Positions 9,982 to 20,215 of a stretch of 64,000 nt of DNA are shown one piece after another. The stretch is from Gnetum montanum. Taxonomy: Eukaryota; Streptophyta; Gnetopsida; Gnetales; Gnetaceae. The notes under the pieces were generated by a model. The model did no database searches. It was not told where the DNA came from and saw only the letters and a program-made list of their open reading frames with translations. The stretch covers positions 62,001-126,000 of the forward strand of contig MNCI01014483.1 of NCBI GenBank assembly GCA_015680685.1, written 5' to 3'. Numbering within the stretch: the first letter of the stretch is position 1; each line of letters begins with the position of its first letter. A program made the position numbers and the translations under genes.

Positions 9982-10533
9982 TTATTTGCCCATAGAAGGA
10001 ATTTTAGGAGCTTGTTTTCTTTGGTAGCAGCATCTATGCGGATTCTTATGTCTATTTGAACAACATTTGGATTTAAATAGCTCATCAAACTTTATCTTAG
10101 GGAATATTTTATCATAGAAATAATTTCCTAACTTATGGACTATTTTCTTCATAAATCCTTGTTCTTTCATATCATCACATAAGCCTCTATTTACATGATT
10201 AATGAGTTTTCTAAGTGCACTAAAACTCATATTCTCTAGGAATTAAACCTAAGAGATGCTCTTTAGTAGATTGGTCATGAGAGAGATTACCTCAATACTA
10301 CCAATTTTCCATGGTATGCAAATATGAATAAAGGTTTTGGATCTTATGTACTTGAGATTTAGCAAACATGTCTCTATACATGTCATCATAATATGATTTA
10401 TGACCTATAAATTCTTTAGTGATCACATAGACAAATAACATAGTTGGGGTATTTAGTAGCTTCTTTTCTATGTCTAAATCTATTTTCTTCCATCATCTTC
10501 TAAGGTTTCCAAGAAAATTGAAAACATAATTTT
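9982..10533 (-). pseudogene. Caulimovirid coat-protein region with Cys/His cluster (- copy)
   Basis: Starts with VFNFLGNLRRWWKKIDLDI near 10520, continues through MSFSALRKLINHVN, and ends with a cluster FKSKCCSNRHKNPHRCCYQR at about 10035-10090, reminiscent of a decayed CCHC zinc knuckle. The last 82 codons (10230-9982) remain open. The upstream half of the protein lies beyond the inserted retrotransposon; the insertion point matches between the AAAAT target duplications. Confidence 0.65.
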
Positions 10534-11248
10534 TGATGAGTGGTGAGATACCCTAACTCTCAACCATATGAATACGAGTGTAGCACATGCAATCCAGTCG
10601 AACTCTATAGACTAAGTGCCTACATGCCTCATGGAACACTTAGGGTTAATCATTCATTGTCTTTTAAGAATTACTTGTAGTTGTTAGAGTGTATGGTTAA
10701 GTAAGTCCAAGGTATATGATTTTTATGTCTTTTTAGGTTTTATCTCATATGCTAACAAGGTACAGGGTAGAGAGACTAATTACTAAATCTAACTAATGAA
10801 CTAAGTCTAAATTAACCTAGCATAAGCATCTGTTCCCACTTACCATATACACCTTGATCTGATGCAACTTTGCCTACCAAACACTAATTGTTGCTGGGAT
10901 CACCAAGCGTAACGCACGTGCTCAAAGTGGTTGTATTGAGGCACTTGACTAGGAGAGAAGGGTTGAGAGAGAATTAAGAACTAATAAAGTATTAAATAAT
11001 AGATAATAAATAACAATAAAGAAAATTCCTAATTAGCCTAATCCATGTACTACAAGGTTTATCCAAGAAGCTCTTCTTTATTGTCATACAAAAACTTGTA
11101 TTCAAGTACAAAGTCTGCTCGAATAAAGATCCGTTCACTTTGGGACTCCTACTACGGGCACATGGAAAATATTCTATCTCTGGAGTGATCAATCTACCAG
11201 AGTTTCCCTACTATCTAGCCTATGATGATAAACAAGGGAGAGCCACCT

Positions 11249-11259
11249 CTTATTTATAG
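11249..11259 (-). promoter_or_regulatory. LTR TATA box
   Basis: CTATAAATAAG on the - strand, about 5-15 bp downstream of the palindrome array in the sense of transcription. The same box is kept at 17593-17603, 56399-56409 and 62699-62709, so all four LTRs agree. Confidence 0.7.
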
Positions 11260-11264
11260 ATATG

Positions 11265-11430
11265 GCGGTGCACTGCGATATCGCATTGCAATATCGTGTA
11301 CGCAATATCGTAGGGGAAGACACGATATCGCGTATGCGATATTGCATACATGATATCATGAGGAATGCGATATTGTGATAGCTATGATATCATGTACGCA
11401 ATATCATGGCCCATGAGATATCGCGTCCCA
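11265..11430. repeat. Degenerate GCGATATCGC palindrome array in U3
   Basis: About ten loosely spaced copies of a self-complementary GCGATATCGC-like motif (forms such as GCGATATCGC, GCAATATCGT, TGATATCATG). The array lies directly upstream of the TATA box in element orientation. Copy number differs in the other LTRs (17605-17700, 56415-56540, 62718-62760). Confidence 0.85.
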
Positions 11431-11433
11431 TCA

Positions 11434-13849
11434 TACCCCCATGAATAAATGAAAACTTATCCTCGAGTTCCTTATAATAATATCGGGAAGGTATGGGATT
11501 ATTGACTCAAATGGAACTAATGGAATGACATGTGAATAGATCATCATTACAAGACACAACAAAAATGGTGTTCATGAAAACAAGGGTGAACACATTATTA
11601 CATTGACATTAAGCCTCATTTGGCAGCTTAGAAAGAGAGAGAGAGAAAGAAGTGTTGTTATTGCCAACACCAAGATTGTCCCTTTCATTCTCCATCCGTA
11701 AGTGAGCCATCGACCTTTTCCCTTGCATAGCTACTTTGGCATCACTCCATTCCAAGTGTTTTCTCCAGATGCACTCTGTTGTTGTACAATTTCCATTTGC
11801 ACACACAACACATTCTTATATTAGCAAGGATAATTGAGTCATCATGTAATTGATACCTTGCTTTGGTGTAAGTCCATTAGCTGGGTTTTGATATGGATGA
11901 TTGTGGATCTTGAGATATATTAATGATGAATACCGAAGGTGTAGGGGCTAGGAGAAAATCAAAAAAATTGGGCCCCATACCCCTATGACTAATCGCAAAC
12001 CTTCGGTAATGAGAAAATGGAAAAAGAAAAGGAATAAGAAAGATGGATGAAAAGAGACAACTAGGCCATCGATGAAAAGGATGTCAAGATGGAAATGAGA
12101 AAAACAAAATTAGTTACAAAAATGTTAGGGAAGAGAAATTAACTAGTGCACCAAAGAGGAATGTTAGTGGGTTCACCCCAAAGTAGGCTGATTCCCTTAA
12201 TGCCCTAACAAACCCACATTCAAAGAGTCTGTAGGCTTTAGCAATGTCATTGGGAATAAGAGTTAAAGTCTTAACCATAATAATTTACCTAAAAGAAAAT
12301 AATGCGTCAACCAAAATATACACTAATGATATACTCAGTAATGAGGTGAACAATGGAGAGAAGGGTGAAGAGAAGAGAATGGAATAGAATCCAAAGAACA
12401 AGGTGGTGAATAGCCCCTTGTGAATTTAATAATTAATGTGATTTGGCAACTTCATTCCAACTCTGGCCTCAAACCAACCACATCTAGTGACTTCGCATCA
12501 ATGCATTCGACCAAACCATCCACTTGAATAGCAAGAATTCTTGCCCCAAGAGCCACTACCATTCTGATGAAATGAAGGAGGAGAGAATGGGAAGTGAGAA
12601 GGGCCTTAGTTAGAGGGAAAATTTTTAGTTCCATAACCAGTGCTTGTAACCCAAAGGATTATTTTTTCTAAGGGGTGTGCTTTGAATTCTCATATTTTCT
12701 TTTATTTTCTTTATTTTCTTCTTTCTTCTTATTTTTTCTTTTCTTTTTTGTTTTCTGTGTTTTGTGTTTTTATGCATGAGAACCACACCATGCAAAGACT
12801 TCTTATTTTTATTGACTTAGCTTTCGATAATTGTGTAACATAGAAATAGTAAGAAAACTCCAGAAGAAAACATCCAAGCACCCAAGAGAATGGCCAACAT
12901 GAAAGCATCAATTTCTCTTGAAGTCACACACTTTGCAATCCTTGGGTTGTTCCTTAGTTTGAGAAATACCCAGTTACTGATTCATTAGAGTTCTTATTAG
13001 AAAGGGAACTATACATTTCCAAGCCAAGAGAGACCATAGAATGTTGTGGAGGAATGGATGAAGTGGACTCATTGCTTGCCATATCAAAAGAACATACCTT
13101 AGTATCACCATCATAACTTAAGGGTAAAAACCAAACATTAGCAATCAATAAGAAAACAGTTCATATTATCGTGAAGAACACTTATTGGGTGACAAACTTA
13201 CAGGATGTATAAAACACACACAAACACACATAAAAAATGAAAAAGTATAATGATGTTGTAAAACAAAAACAAAAAAAGTTAAAGAAATTTGCGAAATAGA
13301 AATGTGCAAAAGAAAAATGTGTAAAACAAAAATATGTAAGACAAATATGTGTAAAACAAAAACGTGCAAAACAAAAACTTGTGAAACAAAAATGTGTAAA
13401 AAAAACATGTAAAACAAAAACTTAGAAGAATTGAGGGCCTCTAATGATTAGCATAGGTGGCCATCTCCCTCATGACTGAATGGAAAGGGTGAGATCCGAA
13501 ATAATGAACGTCTATTTGAATTTCATAAAAGTGCCCAACTTCTCCCCATTGATGTTCTCAAATTAAGAGGTGGAAGTTGGAAATGCTCATACTCCAATGT
13601 GTCTATGCCTTCATTGTTAGCATGAGTTGTTTCCTCAGTTTTTTCCATGCATATTGGGTCTCTCTTCTTAGTAACTGTCAACCACAGGGTGTCTACTACT
13701 TGTGTGATTACTACATATAGACACCTTTGAAATTTTGTTTCTTGGGCACATCGATTACATGGAAGAGATGTTGAGCATTCTTCCATGTCATCACCCTTTG
13801 AGTCACTGTATATGATACACGGAACTTTTCTTCTTCTCAATATTTTCAT
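11434..13849 (-). other. Long 3' non-coding region of gag-pro element copy 1
   Basis: 2.4 kb between the protease and the 3' LTR, where an autonomous element would carry pol. No RT or integrase motif is seen in any frame. The G-rich tract next to the LTR (GGGGGTA on the - strand, 11434-11440) is the likely polypurine tract. Blocks 11570-11850 and 12060-12660 are conserved in copy 2 (56690-56990 and 57200-57810). It also contains a pyrimidine-rich run (12655-12770) and an A-rich minisatellite. Confidence 0.65.
13290..13425. repeat. A-rich minisatellite (about 16-18 bp unit)
   Basis: Repeated variants of AAACAAAAATGTGTAA. The - strand reading frame over it (VFVLHIFVLHIF-type) is only a translation of the repeat. 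Confidence 0.75.
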
Positions 13850-14215
13850 ATATGTTTATCTTAGATATCTCGAAGGAAAGATCATGGATCCCTAGGTATG
13901 CATCTACTGTACTTAGTCATGGCCCTCCGATTATAATTGGAAAGCCCGCATTGTCACTGTTAACTTCTATCACCAGGAAGTGAGTTAGGTATGACCATCG
14001 ACACATAGTGGTAATGATGTCCTCCACCAATCCCAAGGGAATGGTGATGGACTGGTCAGCCAGCACTAGTTGGATATTGTTCTTCTTAAGTTGGGGCAGG
14101 TTCTAGGCTTGATACATTTCTCGTGATATTAAATTGACTCTAGAACTTGAGTCAAGAAGAGCCTTATGTGGTTTGTTCCCAGCGACTTGTAGATAAATTA
14201 GGAGACTTCCAAGGT
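13850..14215 (-). pseudogene. Retropepsin domain of gag-pro element copy 1
   Basis: Gypsy-type protease downstream of Gag: NKPHKALLDSSSRVNLISRE, then NAGFPIIIGGPWLSTVDA and LGIHDLSFEIS. The active-site D-S-G is now D-S-S. Near-identity to the protease of the outer gypsy element (755-1130) ties the two families together. The equivalent in copy 2 falls in the N gap. Confidence 0.78.
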
Positions 14216-14299
14216 CAGATAATTTCTTGGGAAGGTGGTGTACCATGATCCAATTGGTTACAATATGTGTTAAAATAACTGTATGTGTGAAGCTCTATT

Positions 14300-16736
14300 G
14301 TTGGACTGAAGGGGGGCCTAAAGTTTTATATGTTGGAGGAGTGTACATAGACTCAATTGCTTGTTGTGAGAGCTTGTATGGGCTTCTAGTTTTGAAGAAA
14401 GGTCTTCTCTTTTTATAGTTGTCAGAACTAGTAGTAGGTTGAATGTTTAGTGCTCTTGTAGCGTTACATTGTTGTAGTCGAGTGGGGAGTTCCTGTTGCA
14501 TTGTTGGAGTAGGAGGTATGGGAACTATAGGTGGAAGAGGTGGGAATGGAGTTGGAGGATGGGATGAATGTGGAATGTCTCTTGAAGGATAAGGAGTCTT
14601 CCTAAAGTACTCCCAAACATGGTAGTGATGTTTGGGAGTTGTGTGACCCATGGAGTCACTTGGACAAACCAACTAATGCACATAATATCCATATCCCCCA
14701 TGACTGTGGGTATTACCACTGTTGATGTTGTCCAATGGGTTGTGGTGAAGTTCCACTTGGATAGTACATTATTGGTTGGTGGAACTGCCTTGGGTTACCT
14801 TGAGGACAAGGTAACCTTTGGGGTGTTTGCCATTGGTTAAGTCTTGAGTTAAGTGCATACACTATAGACTCCTGTAGATTTGAGATGATTGGAAAACATC
14901 CCTTAGGATGGTCATATTGGCATATGTCATATTCACTATCATCGTCTTTGTTAGAATCCATAACCTCATTAGAGATAGTAATTTTCCCCTTACCCTTATT
15001 ACGTGTAGGACCTGAATCTCTCTCCTTTGCCTTACCTTTGTCACTACTGCATTCCTCCTTAGACTCTTCTACGATTTTGAAGACAGTTTCAAGTATAGAG
15101 TCTAAGGAATCCCACAATTGATCTACCTTAGCCGGTACTTTGGTTGTTAGTTTTTGAATTAGCAAGGTTTTTCTATTCACCAACTCTTCGAGTGGTGACT
15201 CATCCTCCTCATCAAAAAATTTCACTCCATTCTTTTGAAGGGAAGGATTGCAGTTATATTATTCCGCACTCTCTCTTTTCGTAGCTCACCTTCTTCTTTG
15301 ATTACTTTCTCCAACAAGTGATGCATCTCATGGGCTCTAAGTTCTGATAGTCTCCCTTGGGCGTAAGTCCCAAGGGTTCTTCTAGTCTCATGTTTGAGCC
15401 CATCTAAAATGTGGTAAAGTTGGTCCTGTTGTGTGTATCCATGGTCCTAGAAATGATGTAACAATTCATAGTAGCGGTCCATGGCAGCATCCAAGGATTT
15501 ATGAGTACCTTGCTTCCTTCCTTGGATCTGCTTATGCAAATTAGACACTCTGGAGTATGTTTCATATTTATCATTGAAGAGTTCTAACATCATACTCCAC
15601 CTCCTAATGGTTTCTGGCTCTAAGGACTGGTACCAACTCTCTACTTCCTTGATGAGTGTCTTGGGAAACAACTTAATTTTTTTCCACTTGTTTTCTATGT
15701 TCTTCAAGGTGTAGCCATTTTTGAATTCCTATAAATGATGTTGTGGATCAACGTTATATCCACCTTCAAACCATGGAATATGATTCATGTCTAAACACTT
15801 GATCCAACTATCTCTTTGATGCCTTGTTGGTATCCTAACTACCTCTGTGATGTCTAACATACTTCGGGTTGCAAGTAGGGCCTTTTCATGATCATCTCAT
15901 TCATGATGCCTATGATGTGTATGTTGTTCCCTACTTTCCCTACATTCTTGCCCTTTTCCTCTCTCTTGACTTTCTTGTTAAGGTCTCTCATTTCGTCTCC
16001 CTCTATCCTCATCGTTATGCTCATGGTGGCTACTCCCAGATGTGGAAGGAGAGGGTGAGTCATGAGATGAAGGAGAAGAAGAAGGAGAACCATCTCCATG
16101 ATGATGTTATCTACCTTCTCTTCAACTGGTTCAGCCCCAATTGTGATGATGATCAAAGTGCCTGTCCTTATCTTGAGTTGTTGTTTCCTCTATGAACAGT
16201 TAGCATTCATGGGGGTCAGAACTAGTGTTATCTATTGTTGAGCATAGGTACTGATACCCTACCTTCTCACCATCATTAGGAGGGGGAACATCATTTAATA
16301 GAGAACCCTTTATAATGGGTTCATCAGGTCCTATTTCACTAAGGATGTGCAGGTCTTTTCCCTTTAATAGTGTATGTTGGCTCTCCTGCCTTGAGTTCCT
16401 AATATGTTGTCCTATTGTGGGATGATAATCCCTTATGCTAAAGTCTTCTACAATGTATTCAGCATAAAGCTGTGTCATGCTAATCTGTTCCAAGGCACGA
16501 AGGAGCATGTTTGGGACTGATCGATCCGGGGGTAACACAATGTTACCTTGCAGATCTCTCAATCACACCTATTCATCTTGATGGAGGATAAAGGTAAAGT
16601 CTAGAATATACTCATTGAGATAAGTATATACTAGGTATTGTTGAGGAGTTGGCAGATTTTAGTTATGTATTTTTGATTGCTGGTTGTTTCTTGTATTATC
16701 CATAGGTGGTGAGTTGCTCTTGTTAGAAGAAGACAT
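14300..16736 (-). pseudogene. Gag of non-autonomous LTR element copy 1
   Basis: Gag polyprotein, beginning at ATG 16736 (MSSSNKSNSPP) some 140 bp inside the 5' LTR. In order: N-terminal part with DLQGNIVLPPDRSVPNMLL; a charged linker; the retrotransposon Gag core with LFPKTLIKEVESWYQSLEP and ETIRRWSMMLELFNDKY (15700-15550); an acidic/Lys-rich segment DEEDESPLEELVN; a poorly conserved Cys-x-Tyr-Asp-His segment CQYDHPKGCFP (possible remnant of metal binding); and a long Pro/Gln/Tyr-rich tail. It carries both stops and frameshifts, unlike copy 2. Confidence 0.82.
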
Positions 16737-16859
16737 TGTTATTTATTAGTGTGCTAATTACCGTTATATAAATTTTCTTTTAATTAACCTAAAGGTTCAT
16801 TTAGGCTCCCGATTATGTGAGTGATATCCTATGTTCTACTCAACACACAAATACTTAGT

Positions 16860-16877
16860 CCTTGACAATGGTTCCAA
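16860..16877 (-). promoter_or_regulatory. tRNA-Asp-type primer binding site, copy 1
   Basis: Immediately inside the 5' LTR the - strand reads TGGAACCATTGTCAAGG, a decayed form of TGGCTCCATTGTCGGGGA in copy 2, which resembles the tRNA-Asp primer site of Athila-type elements. Confidence 0.65.
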
Positions 16878-17705
16878 TGATGAGTGGTGAGATACCCCTA
16901 CACTCAACCATATGAATACAAGCATAGAATGCGCAATCTGGTTGAACTCCGCAAACTAAGTGCCTACACACCTCATGCAACACTTAGGGTTAATCATTCA
17001 TTATCTTCCCATACTTACTTGTAGTTGTCATGGTGTATCGTTAAGTAAGTCTAAGGTATATGATTTCTATGTCTTTTTATGTTTTATCTCCTATGCTAAC
17101 AAGGTGGATTGTAGGGAGACTAATTACTAACTCTAAGTAATGAACTAAGTCTAAATTAACCTAGCATTAGCATCCATTCACAGTTACCATACACACCCTG
17201 AGCCAATGCAACTTCGGCTACCAAACGCTAATCATTACTGGGATCACCAAGCGTAATGCACGTGCTCGAAGTGGTCGTACTAAGGCACTTAATGAGGAGA
17301 GAAGGTTTGAGAGAGAATTAAGAACTAATAAAGAATTAAATAATAGATAATAAATAACAATAAAGAAAATTCCTAATTAGCCTATTTCATGTGCTACAAG
17401 GTTTATCCAAGAAGCTCATCTTTATTGCTGTACACAAACTTGTGTTCAAGTATAATGTCTACTCGAATAAAGATCCGTTCACTTTGGGACTCCTACTGCC
17501 AGCACATGGAAAATATTCTATCTCTGTAGTGATCAATCTACTAGAATTTCCCTACTGTCTAGCCTAGGATGATAAACAAGGGAGAGCTACCTCTTATTTA
17601 TAGATATGGCAGTGCACTGCAATCTCATAGGGGAAGACACAGTATCATGTACGTGATATCGCGAGGGATGTGATATCGTAGCCCATGCGATATCACGTCT
17701 CATAA
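16878..17705 (-). repeat. 5' LTR of gag-pro element copy 1
   Basis: 828-bp LTR aligned to 10534-11433. It differs by point changes and by loss of about 70 bp of the palindrome array (17605-17700). TATA box on the - strand at 17593-17603. The outer end CATCA has become CATAA. Confidence 0.88.
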
Positions 17706-19304
17706 ATTTTGAATGCCATGTTTAGAATACTTATGATCAAGAATGATCTATCTATTGATTAAACCAATGATCCTATCTAAAAACAAGTTGCCTTTTAGTA
17801 GGGGATAATCCATCCATTGAAAGCTTGGGGTCTCTCTCACTAATTTTTTAAGATGCTATTTGAGGATAATCTTTAGGAGCTTATGTATATGCTTGTAAAT
17901 TCTTTAACTATTATTCTTCATTAAAATATAGTTTCATTTTCTGGTCATTAGAATCTGTAACCATTTCTTGTGAAGACCCTTCATTAGCATTAATCTTAGA
18001 TTTTTCCTTTAACATGGCTATTGGATTTGTTTTATATTTTGGTAAAGGTACATTAGTATTAGTACTAAACTTAAGTGTCCTTAGTTCTAGTAGCTAAACT
18101 TTTGGTTTGGGAACCCACTATTTTTGAAGTGCTTTAACCCTTGCTTAAGTTTTTAATGCAACTTGATAATTCCTATATTACTGTCCTATTATTGTACTTA
18201 TTTGACTATTTACCTACTTTTGCATTTGGATAATACTCATTGGTCGATCTATAGTTGCTTTTTAAAATAGATTATGAATTGCTCCCTTAGGTTGGTTAGT
18301 ACTAGCACTATTAATTGTAGGATGTGTATTCATACAGATTTTTAATAAAGCATTAGATTCTATGCAATGGTATTGATGATCATATTTTACCATAGAATGA
18401 TGAAGACATTTCATTGCAATTTTAGACTAGGTGGTTGTTTCGGAGTCAAATTTGGAATCAAATTCTAAAATAATGTGTTTATCTTTAGGATCTATTTTTT
18501 CTTGTGGAATTTCTTTGGATTTGTTCATTTTTGAGGATTATTCTAATATTCTACTAACATCCATGGCAGTCTTGAGATCTGTGAATACTCTTCACATGGT
18601 AGTTTCAAGAACTTTAGATGTGGGATTAGCTTGGTGCTTAGAGATCTAGAAAGATCTTCTAGTAGGTAGAAAGTTTTGAGGATTTATAACAAGAGGCAAA
18701 ATCTTTTCCTGGATATATTTTCCATCCTTAAGAAGAAAAAAAGGATTTGTATCTAAAAGAATTGTTTTTTTAGATAAACTCTATAATACATTTTCCAAGA
18801 TTAGACCTAGATTTCTTGGAAAGATATGATCATAGAACTCATCTATGGTATCATGTAACTGAGGGTATAAAGTGTAGACTGGAAGATCCTTAGTGTTTAT
18901 TCTAGATCCATATTCTATATTGGTAGATCTGATTGAGATTGACTAATTTGCAAAGAGAAAAATGATTTTAATCCTTACACTCTAAAATAATTTAAAGACT
19001 AACCTAGTACCTATTATTGCATATACACTACCTTGTTTCATGTATAATGGAACATAAGCTATAATCATTAAACTATTAAAAAGATTATTGTCTCAAAGTG
19101 ATAGAGTAATGTTCGGAAAGGTGACTACCAAGGCATTTGATTCTAGCCTAATTTTTCCTATTTGATAATGACATCTTAGAAGTTTTTAAATCTCCTATTA
19201 ACTAAGGTAATCCAGTAAGTGTTTTTAAGCCTATAGTTGAAGCACGGATGGATATGAACATCTAATTCAGTGATGTGAATATAATTCTACCCATATACTA
19301 TCCA
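17706..19304 (-). mobile_element. Endogenous caulimovirid, - strand copy, 5' part
   Basis: Upstream portion of the - strand viral copy: movement-protein-like region (19260-18430) and linker (18430-17706), matching 2013-3590 of the + copy throughout. It ends at CATTCAAAAT, directly continued by AAAATTATGTTTTC at 10533 after removing the retrotransposon. The + copy has the uninterrupted form TATTCAAAATTGTGTTTTC at about 3582-3600. The right end abuts the RT of the outer gypsy element. Confidence 0.85.
18430..19260 (-). pseudogene. Caulimovirid movement-protein-like region (- copy)
   Basis: Counterpart of 2040-2740. The tract around 18890-18930 on the - strand encodes STNIEYGSRINTKDL in agreement with the + copy. 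Frames are broken by stops. Identification as movement protein is from genome order. Confidence 0.45.
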
Positions 19305-19580
19305 TAATATGACATCCTTTGGCCTATGCAATACTCCTCCTACGTTTCAATGTTTGGTTCTTGGCATCTTTCAATTATAAATTGGTAGCAAGATGAAAGT
19401 ATTGATGGATGACTTTTCCAACTACAGGGCTACTTTTGAGCAAGCCTTGGATTATTTGGAGTAAGTGCTCCAAATATGTATGGAGATCATTATAAGGATC
19501 AATTTAAAAAAGATCCATCTAATGGTCTAAGAAGGCATTATCCTGGGAAATTTTATTTCAAAATAGGGATTAAGAAAGCC
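19305..19580 (+). pseudogene. Ty3/gypsy reverse transcriptase, C-terminal half (outer element)
   Basis: Resumes the RT that broke off at 2010: NMTSFGLCNTPPTFQ, then KVLMDDFSNYRATFEQALDY (catalytic MDD) and EGIILGNFIS. These are the expected next motifs after FAY in Athila/Tat RTs. Strand and order agree with 1470-2012, and no RT residues appear to be lost at the break apart from a few. Confidence 0.85.
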
Positions 19581-20215
19581 TAGAAAAAGTAAAGATTATC
19601 CAAGGAATTACTAGATAACTAGAGACTATAAAAGATATGTGTTCATTCCTTGGACACATTGGTTACTATAGGTGATTCATCAAGAACTTCTCAAATATTA
19701 TCAAGAAATTAGTGGAGCTAATAAAGAAAAATGTATCATTTTTTATGGACAAAGGAATGCAGGCATGCATTCTAGCACCTCAAGAAAAAGCTTATGGAAG
19801 CTTCCATTCTACAAGCATCTAACTAGTTCAAACCCTTCCATATTATGATGGATGCATCTAACTATGCCTTAGGAGCTATTCTTACATAATTGGATGATTA
19901 GAAATGTTCATATTATATTCATTTTGAAATTAGGAGTATTTTGGGTGAACAACTTAATTCCACCATGACTGAAAAGGAACTCATGGTAGTGTTGTATGCT
20001 CTAGAGAAATTTAGGCACTATGTTCTTGTAGATAAAGTATTTGTGCACATTGATCATAGTTCTATCAAGTTATTTATGAATAAATAAATTGTGAACCCTT
20101 GTGTCATACAGTGGCTAGTGATCTTGCAAGAGTTCAATTCAATGATGGTGGATAAAAAGAAGACTAAGAATGTGGTGATTGATCACTTGTCTTAGTTACG
20201 ATGGAACAATGATGA
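19581..20215 (+). pseudogene. Ty3/gypsy RNase H (outer element)
   Basis: Tracts FLGHIGYY-like (19650-19670), MMDASNYALGAIL (19840-19885) and STMTEKELMVVLYALEKFRH (19965-20020), then VVIDHLS (20175). This is a standard gypsy RNase H with the D-A-S and E motifs readable. Stops break the frame. Confidence 0.75.

Larger units (their letters stand above)
6283..10533 (-). mobile_element. Endogenous caulimovirid, - strand copy, 3' part
   Basis: Larger part of the - strand viral copy, read from 10533 down to 6283: coat-protein region, Cys/His cluster, protease, RT, RNase H, C-terminal region, promoter, leader, tRNA-Met primer site and the start of the next ORF. Its upstream part continues at 17706-19304; the two are separated by an LTR retrotransposon. 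Together they span about 5.85 kb. The far end near 6285-6315 (ATGGGTATAATTATATT) repeats the sequence found at the start of the copy near 19280-19300 (ATGGGTAGAATTATATT), consistent with a linearised circular genome of about one unit length. Confidence 0.85.
10534..11433 (-). repeat. 3' LTR of gag-pro element copy 1
   Basis: 900-bp LTR starting TGATGAGTGGTGAGATACCC and ending CATCA on the + strand. It is longer than its partner because the palindrome array at 11265-11430 retains more units. A TATA box lies on the - strand at 11249-11259 (CTATAAATAAG). Confidence 0.9.
10534..17705 (-). mobile_element. Non-autonomous gag-pro LTR retrotransposon (TR-GAG-like), copy 1
   Basis: Complete 7.17-kb element on the - strand with two LTRs (10534-11433 and 16878-17705), a tRNA-Asp-type primer site, Gag and protease, and no RT, RNase H or integrase that I can find. 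That is the architecture of terminal-repeat retrotransposons with a GAG domain (TR-GAG). LTR ends are TGATG...CATCA, the right-hand end now reading CATAA. Target duplication is ATTTT (10529-10533 and 17706-17710). It sits within the coat-protein region of the - strand endogenous caulimovirid. A second family member is at 55564-62773. Confidence 0.88.

Noticed and set aside
11265-11430. CRISPR-like or satellite array
   Set aside because: Units are degenerate palindromes without constant spacers, limited to LTR U3 of a plant retrotransposon.
13166-13417. 83-codon - strand frame with repeated VFVLHIF units, looking like a membrane protein
   Set aside because: It is the translation of an A-rich minisatellite and a CA-rich tract in the element's non-coding region.
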